From the NCBI GenBank assembly GCA_000697455.1, contig JNET01035351.1, positions 1 through 64,000 on the forward strand: 64,000 bases of DNA. The letters are read 5' to 3'. The notes below the pieces were generated by a model, which was not told the origin of the DNA, ran no database searches, and saw only the letters and a list, made by a program, of their open reading frames with translations. This document shows, in pieces, positions 59,046-64,000 of the stretch (positions within the stretch are counted from its first letter, which is position 1; each line of letters opens with the position of its first letter). The stretch comes from Basidiobolus heterosporus B8920 (lineage: Eukaryota; Basidiobolomycota; Basidiobolomycetes; Basidiobolales; Basidiobolaceae). Both the position numbers and the translations under genes were made by a program.

Positions 59046-61589
59046 CTATTTCCTAAGATCTTTCACTCTGACGGCAACTGCGTTTCTGTGAGCTTCCAAG
59101 CCTTCGATTTCGGCTAATCTCATCACTGAATCAGCGAGACGGTCAAGGCCGTCACTGGTCAATTGCTGGCTGGTGATATACTTCAGGAAGGTATCCGTGT
59201 TGACACCAGAATACATTCTAGAGTATCCGTATGTGGGTAGAGTGTGGTTAGTACCGGAGGCATAATCGCCACAACTCTCTGGTGACCAAGGGCCAACAAA
59301 GACTGAACCGGCATTTTCAACCTGGTCAACATACTTCTCAGCCTCTTCAAGGTGAAGAATAAGATGCTCAGGGGCGTAATCGTTAGAGAATTGCATAGCT
59401 TCTTCCATTGTGGCGACCTTGAGTGCGTAGCTTTTGGGGATCGATTGACGTACAATCTCCACTCTGGGCAATCTGCTTGCTTGGTTGTGGACCTCGTCTT
59501 CGATGGCTTTGAACTTCTCATCCGACAGATTGACGGCGACCAATACAACCTGACTGTCAACACCGTGCTCAGCCTGAGATAACAAATCGGATGCAACATA
59601 GCTAGGTGTGCATGTTGAATCTGCGATCACTAAAAGTTCGGATGGACCAGCAGGCATATCAATGGAAGTCATGGCGGAACTATCGTTTTGAACGATCATC
59701 TTGGCCGCAGTTACGTATTGATTGCCAGGTCCACAGATTTTATCAACCTTGGGGACGGATTCAGTACCGTAGGCCATAGCAGCAACAGCTTGCGCACCGC
59801 CCGCACAGACAACCATCGATGCACCGATCTTGTCAGCAACATACAGCACTTCGGGAACAACAGTGCCATCCTTACGAGGAGGACTGGCAATGACAATTTC
59901 TTTACACCCAGCAACCTTGGCGGGGATACCAAGCATGAGAGTGGTAGAAGGCAAGATAGCGGTACCACCGGGAACATACAAACCTACACGTTCAATGGGT
60001 CTACTGAAGCGTGAACAAGTGACACCAGGCATGGTTTCCACCACCAATGTGTTACGATCGTATTGGGCGTCATGGAACTTGTAAATATTTTCATAGGCTT
60101 GGTCAATGGCTGCCTTGGTTTGCTCATCAATTTGCATCATCTCTTTAGAGAAGGGTGCTCTGACAACGGGTGCGTTCAACTTGACTCCATCGAATTTCTG
60201 AGTAAGATCAAGGATAGCTTGATCCCCTTTAGCACGAACTTCCTGTAAGATGGGTTGGACGCGAGAGATGATCTCCTCTGATTTAATGATAGGTCTAAGC
60301 AACAAGGACTTGCGCTTCTCTTGGTCGATTTCCGAGTTCGAGTAGATTTTCATCTTGATTTTATCATCCGCTTGTGGAGTTGATGGTGTCTCGGGTTGTT
60401 TGGCCTCGGGTTTGTTGACTATTTCGTATTGAGGCTTGGCATTTCCTGGTCTTCTGGTGATCTTCTTGGATCTCCTGTTCAAATGACTTTCCACGTCAGA
60501 TAAAGACACTCCATTAGCAACACATTTTGTAAGAGCAAAGTAGATTAGATCCGCTGCTTCCCAAGCAATTTCGTCCTTCTCAGTAGCATCGCATAATTCG
60601 TGAGCTTCCTCGATGATCTTCGAGTGCAAGAGATTGGGTTCGTTGAACAGTCGTGCGGTGTAAGAGCCCTTGGGTGGTGCGGATTCCTTACGTTGAATTA
60701 GAGTGGAGTACAAAGCAGTAATGCCATCATCTGCACCAAAGCAAGTGCGTGTATTCAAATGGCAAAATCCGGACCCTTTTTGACGTACGGTGAATCGCAG
60801 TGCATCACGATCACAGTCCGTGTCAATTTTCACTAGTTCCTGTGTAGCTCCGGAGCTAGCTCCCTTATACCAAAGCCCACGCTTTCTCGATTGATAAACA
60901 CCAGTACCAGTCTTGATAGACTCATTTAGACTCTCAACAGAAGAGTAGACAAGACCTAAGCACACACCTTGCTCATCCACCACAATGGTGGTAAACAAGC
61001 CATCCGGACGGTCCGATACTAAGGTAGCGCTCAAAGCTTTCCCCACGGTATCGGAGTCAAAAGTAAGGGAGCCAACTGGGACACTGATGTCAAAGTTTCG
61101 AGCACTCAACTTCTCAATCACTGATAAGTCAGGCTCTACACCGTCGACTACTATGCGTAAGGCTCCACCGTCACGTAATAGGCTCTGAGAAGAGAGGGAC
61201 TCCAAGGCGGTAAGGAGTTGTTCTGGTTGAATTTGAGTTTCAACCTTCAATACGACTACAGATACCTGACTGGAATACTTTTCTATTCTGCTTGCTAGAT
61301 CAGCGGCATCCTTGACTGATAATACAATGCCAAGACGGTCTTGAGGGAATTCGAAAAGCTCAGGGACAAGGTTTGCCTCTTCCAATAGAACCTTGGATGC
61401 GCCGGCATCAAGAAGCTTCAAAGTAGCATCAACCACATCATCTAAGCCGTCAAGTTTCACCCAGTTGGCACCTTTGGGTAAGGCAGTGTCAATAGAGCTT
61501 ATACCAGTCAGGTACTTCTCAGGGAAGACCGAGAAGCAAGAGAAAGAATCGGAGTTTAGGTCGGAAGGAATATATTTGGGTATCAACAT
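59046..61589 (-). CDS. HIS4: Trifunctional histidine biosynthesis protein HIS4
   Basis: Catalyses steps 2, 3, 9 and 10 of histidine synthesis. Single exon, 847 residues, close to yeast HIS4 (799). Order: an N-terminal region (1-230); phosphoribosyl-AMP cyclohydrolase with LWYKGASSGATQ, DCDRDALRF and GSGFCHLNTRTCF (about 235-285); phosphoribosyl-ATP pyrophosphatase with IIEEAHELCDA and WEAADLIYFALT (about 315-365); a Pro/Thr linker; then histidinol dehydrogenase (about 415-847). The last part has VGLYVPGGTAILPSTTLML, DMPAGPSELLVIAD, LLSQAEHGVDSQVVLV and GDYASGTNHTLPT, which hold the zinc and catalytic residues (Gln, His, Asp, His). All three active sites look intact. Its 3' end faces the reductase gene across about 200 bases. 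Confidence 0.97.
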   Translation of the reverse strand: MLIPKYIPSDLNSDSFSCFSVFPEKYLTGISSIDTALPKGANWVKLDGLDDVVDATLKLLDAGASKVLLEEANLVPELFEFPQDRLGIVLSVKDAADLASRIEKYSSQVSVVVLKVETQIQPEQLLTALESLSSQSLLRDGGALRIVVDGVEPDLSVIEKLSARNFDISVPVGSLTFDSDTVGKALSATLVSDRPDGLFTTIVVDEQGVCLGLVYSSVESLNESIKTGTGVYQSRKRGLWYKGASSGATQELVKIDTDCDRDALRFTVRQKGSGFCHLNTRTCFGADDGITALYSTLIQRKESAPPKGSYTARLFNEPNLLHSKIIEEAHELCDATEKDEIAWEAADLIYFALTKCVANGVSLSDVESHLNRRSKKITRRPGNAKPQYEIVNKPEAKQPETPSTPQADDKIKMKIYSNSEIDQEKRKSLLLRPIIKSEEIISRVQPILQEVRAKGDQAILDLTQKFDGVKLNAPVVRAPFSKEMMQIDEQTKAAIDQAYENIYKFHDAQYDRNTLVVETMPGVTCSRFSRPIERVGLYVPGGTAILPSTTLMLGIPAKVAGCKEIVIASPPRKDGTVVPEVLYVADKIGASMVVCAGGAQAVAAMAYGTESVPKVDKICGPGNQYVTAAKMIVQNDSSAMTSIDMPAGPSELLVIADSTCTPSYVASDLLSQAEHGVDSQVVLVAVNLSDEKFKAIEDEVHNQASRLPRVEIVRQSIPKSYALKVATMEEAMQFSNDYAPEHLILHLEEAEKYVDQVENAGSVFVGPWSPESCGDYASGTNHTLPTYGYSRMYSGVNTDTFLKYITSQQLTSDGLDRLADSVMRLAEIEGLEAHRNAVAVRVKDLRK

Positions 61590-62087
61590 TCTATATAGTA
61601 CCTATTCACTGGATTAGGTAGAAGGGAAGTGGGAGGGAAGTGAGAAAGAAGTGAAAGCGGTTGAACCCGTTCTATACAGTTTTCAAAGGGGTTCAGAAAA
61701 TTCGGTTGATTATGTAAAGAGGTTGAGATTGAAAATATATATCCCATCCGATATCTTCATCGTAATCGGGCCATGACTAGGGCCTCCAGAATTGGCAATG
61801 TTCAGAGGAATTCATTTCCAAATCAAGTAGGACAATGAGTTAGGATGAGCAATCATGAGACACATGATGCTGGAATTCTCGACAAGGATTCGGAAGATCC
61901 CGGAGAATTCGATTGGATTTGCTGTAGGAAAGTTCTGAAGACAAGGTTTGATTTGCCTAACAAGCTGAGGTTGATTTGACTTCACCCAGGAAAAGAACAA
62001 ACGAAAAGAACAAGCAAATCTGGCCATTACAAGTGAAGTTTATTCGTAGGAGGTGACTAAGCAACTATTGTACATCTACATAAATAA
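61590..62087. other. Intergenic region upstream of HIS4
   Basis: Lies between the LRR gene stop and the HIS4 start, both minus strand, so it contains the HIS4 promoter. The first 80 bases upstream of HIS4 are rich in GAAG/GGGA repeats on the plus strand (pyrimidine-rich on the HIS4 sense strand). No ORF of note. Confidence 0.5.
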
Positions 62088-63432
62088 TTAATCTGATGAT
62101 GGTTTCTGGCTCTTTCTGAATTTTCCTTGAGGCTGTTCTTTGTTGGAATGAGGACGGTTGGGACGATCAGGACGAGTAGGACCGTTGGCGCCATTCCCCG
62201 CCTTTCTTTTCTTAAATGGCTGGGTGTTGTGGGGCTCGCCTGGTTTCCGGGTACGTTTCAGGAATTTCTTGGGTGGCTTCGATGAAGTGGCCCCATCCTC
62301 CGAGGGATTTTCGGATGATGTCCCATTTTCTTGCTCTTTCTTGAGTTGCTCTTCACGAAGTTTCTTTTTCTCCTTGCGTTCAATGAACTTGGCATCGAAT
62401 CGCTCCCCGTCAAGGATACGAAGCGTAGGGACGAGTTTTAGAATCTAAGCAGAGACATGGATGTTACTTGGGTGATGCTGTAGGCGGGCAGATCATTTAA
62501 ATGCTTACCTTTTCGCGATACCCATCCTTACTGCACAACGAATTCCCCTTGAGATTAAGGTTTGTAAGATGTAGGAGCGAGCCAAGGATAGTCACATCAC
62601 TAAAGTCATGGAATTATCTGATTAGTTGGAAATCCAAACGGATCGTCCGATTCGTGTGATCTTACCTCCATTCCTTGATAAGATTGTTGCCCATATCCAG
62701 AATGCTCAAAGAACTGCAACCACGTAAAGTCTCAGGAATAGCAGTGATCTTGTTGTCATTCAACCGAAGTTCTTTCAACTCCGGATTGAGTGAGAAGTCT
62801 GGAACTGCACGTAGTTCGTTATGTGCAGCCGAGAACTTGGTCAATTTGGTAAGGGTAGGGAAGTTTGGTAACTCTTCTATTCTATTGTGAGATAAAACTA
62901 TTGTAGAATTGGGCTTAGTTTTGATAAGGCGTTTGGGTGTGTGTGATACTCATATAGTTACCTATGGTATTCAACTCGGTGAGACCTCCGAGGTTTTCAA
63001 CTCGCTTGATTGTGTTGTGGTTTAGTATCAGTGCTTTAAGCGAGAGTAAGCCGAGTACGTGTTGTGAGATTCGGTTAATCTTGTTATGACTGAGGTTGAG
63101 AACTACCAAGAGACATTGAATCAATTAAGGTGCAAACGGTATAGTATATCAAGTTTTCACATACCAGACAGTTTCTTAAGTCTCTGCAATCCCTCAAAGC
63201 TTTCCAACTGATTTCCCGAAAGATTTAACCAAGTGATCTCGGCGTTATATTGAATTCCTGACAAGGCATCTGCCGCTTTGATGGTGTTTTGTGAGAGATT
63301 CAATTTTCTTAGCCCAATACAACAAGAGATATCCTCGATGTGGTTAACTTCTTTGTTCGAAAAATCTAAAGTCTGAACCTCAGCAAGTGGTGTGTTCACA
63401 ACGTCCGAAATGGCCAGCGGTGTTAACTTCAT
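62088..63432 (-). CDS. SDS22-type leucine-rich repeat protein with basic tail, 5 exons
   Basis: Exons 63432-63165, 63102-62962, 62897-62666, 62599-62509 and 62444-62088 join in frame to 362 residues. At least eight LRRs of 20-24 residues are visible: LRKLNLSQNTI, ITWLNLSGNQL, VLNLSHNKINRIS, LKALILNHNTI, LNTIVLSHNRIEEL, LKELRLNDNKITAIP, LSILDMGNNLIKE and LTNLNLKGNS. They are capped by VPTLRILDGERF, an LRRcap-like end. The tail (about 262-362) is strongly basic with KKKLREEQLKKEQE, KRTRKPGEP and FKKRKAG, suggesting nuclear or RNA-associated location. No enzymatic domain is present. Fungal and animal proteins of this layout exist, but I cannot name an orthologue with confidence. Confidence 0.85.
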
Positions 63433-63778
63433 AGTTGGTGGGTGGTATGTACTTCTATATTACTACTAAGCTTACTACCAGTCTTGTAATATCTACCTTT
63501 TAAACCAAAAAAAAAATAAACGCTGAAAACCTTTGTATCGCTTGACATTTTTTGCTGATCATCCGGTCACATGATCCCCCTCGTATTCACGAAGGTACAG
63601 CCTTAACCCAATCGATGATTAATCGGCCAAATTCTTAATTAGAATTCTAGTCATCATCTAAGCAAGAAATATCACAATGTTAGAAGCTTTCATTTCTATC
63701 ACCCGAGATGTCAGTGGTTTCAGAGCATGCTAAATATTTCCAAACATATGTTTCATTCTCCCAGATATTAAGCGGCAA
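63433..63778. other. Divergent promoter region between LRR gene and serpin 2
   Basis: A+T-rich, with an A9 tract near 63507-63517. No coding signal before the possible upstream in-frame serpin ATG at 63779. Confidence 0.5.
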
Positions 63779-63808
63779 ATGTCCTCCTCTTTCTTTCTGC
63801 AAACAGAC

Positions 63809-64000
63809 ATGGTGGTTAATGCAACAATAAGTGCACTGGTGTCCTCGGTGGGGGTGAATTTGGTTGAATCTCTGCAGGAGAGCGTCAATCCTACCACAAA
63901 CATTCTGTTCTCCCCACTCTCCATCTTTGCCGCACTCTTCATGTTGCTCTTTGGCACAGCTGAGATGAGTCAGAGTCGATCTGAGCTTCTTCAGTTCTTT
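63809..64000 (+). CDS. Serpin (copy 2), N-terminal part, cut by window edge
   Basis: Partial gene. From about 63837 onward it matches serpin 1 from 53665 almost base for base, with only a few differences in about 165 bases (TCCTCG for TCTTCG, and AGTCAGAG for AGACAAAG, changing Arg to Ser in GTAEMSQSRSELLQFF). The first dozen codons differ more (MVVNATISALV versus MTVNATLGTLV). The start was taken as the ATG homologous to copy 1; an in-frame ATG at 63779 would add ten residues. The reactive loop and C-terminus lie outside the window, so its protease specificity cannot be judged. The reading frame is intact as far as seen. Confidence 0.85.
   Translation, partial: MVVNATISALVSSVGVNLVESLQESVNPTTNILFSPLSIFAALFMLLFGTAEMSQSRSELLQFF

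Noticed and set aside
63730-63957. Minus-strand open frame over the second serpin (and its twin at 53561-53785)
   Set aside because: It is the exact antisense shadow of the conserved serpin coding sequence in both copies.
1-64000. tRNA or rRNA genes
   Set aside because: I scanned by eye for TPsiC-arm-like GGTTCRANNCC motifs with matching arms and found none that fold into a tRNA; no rRNA-like block was seen. A covariance-model scan would be decisive.

Overview
The window is eukaryotic nuclear DNA with compact genes, many short GT-AG introns (about 45-80 nt) and A+T-rich intergenic DNA. The gene set points to a fungus: a fused trifunctional HIS4, a Rim15-type PAS/AGC kinase/receiver protein, a yeast-type MRP51 mitoribosomal protein and a fungal-style PKA regulatory subunit. 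Three other genes are unusual for Dikarya and suggest an early-diverging (zygomycete- or chytrid-grade) lineage: a vitamin B12-dependent class II ribonucleotide reductase, serpins, and a Treslin-like replication factor with an animal-type N-terminus. The lineage call is inference; I did not identify the species.

Layout, left to right. 1-1717: repeat-rich non-coding DNA with a diverged inverted repeat and direct repeats. 1718-2290 (+): a secreted, very basic collagen-like protein. 2896-6439 (-): the exocyst subunit Sec5 in 15 exons. 6831-7461 (-): a small orphan coiled-coil protein. 7809-18691 (-) and 20803-26229 (-): two tandem NCoR/SMRT/Snt1-type co-repressors with two SANT domains each, separated by the opposite-strand mitoribosomal uS11m gene (19843-20499). 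27115-27885 (-): the KDEL receptor ERD2. 28536-32223 (+): a Treslin/Sld3-like origin-firing factor. 32860-33811 (+): ETF-beta. 34474-35504 (+): RhoGDI. 36167-37835 (+): the PKA regulatory subunit. 38251-39243 (-): MRP51. 39876-47114 (-): Rim15-like kinase. 48116-50565 (+): a protein resembling the uncharacterised plant At4g15545 family. 51263-52591 (+): a PDK/BCKDK-family mitochondrial kinase. 52820-53221 (-): a secreted precursor ending in a KR-released Trp/Cys-rich peptide. 53637-54855 (+): a serpin. 55096-55284 (+): a small orphan. 55658-58842 (+): B12-dependent RNR with a mitochondrial-type presequence. 59046-61589 (-): HIS4. 62088-63432 (-): an LRR protein. 63809-64000 (+): the start of a second, near-identical serpin cut by the window edge.

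Most genes are core housekeeping functions: secretion (Sec5, ERD2), mitochondrial translation and energy metabolism (uS11m, MRP51, ETF-beta, PDK/BCKDK), nutrient and cAMP signalling (the PKA regulatory subunit and Rim15, which act antagonistically in yeast), cytoskeletal control (RhoGDI), chromatin (two co-repressors) and replication (Treslin/Sld3, RNR). The lineage-specific part is secreted or defensive: the collagen-like protein, the cyclisable-peptide precursor and the serpin pair. For every spliced gene I worked out exon joins by eye from splice sites and reading phase; each model sums to an intact frame, but none is supported by transcripts.
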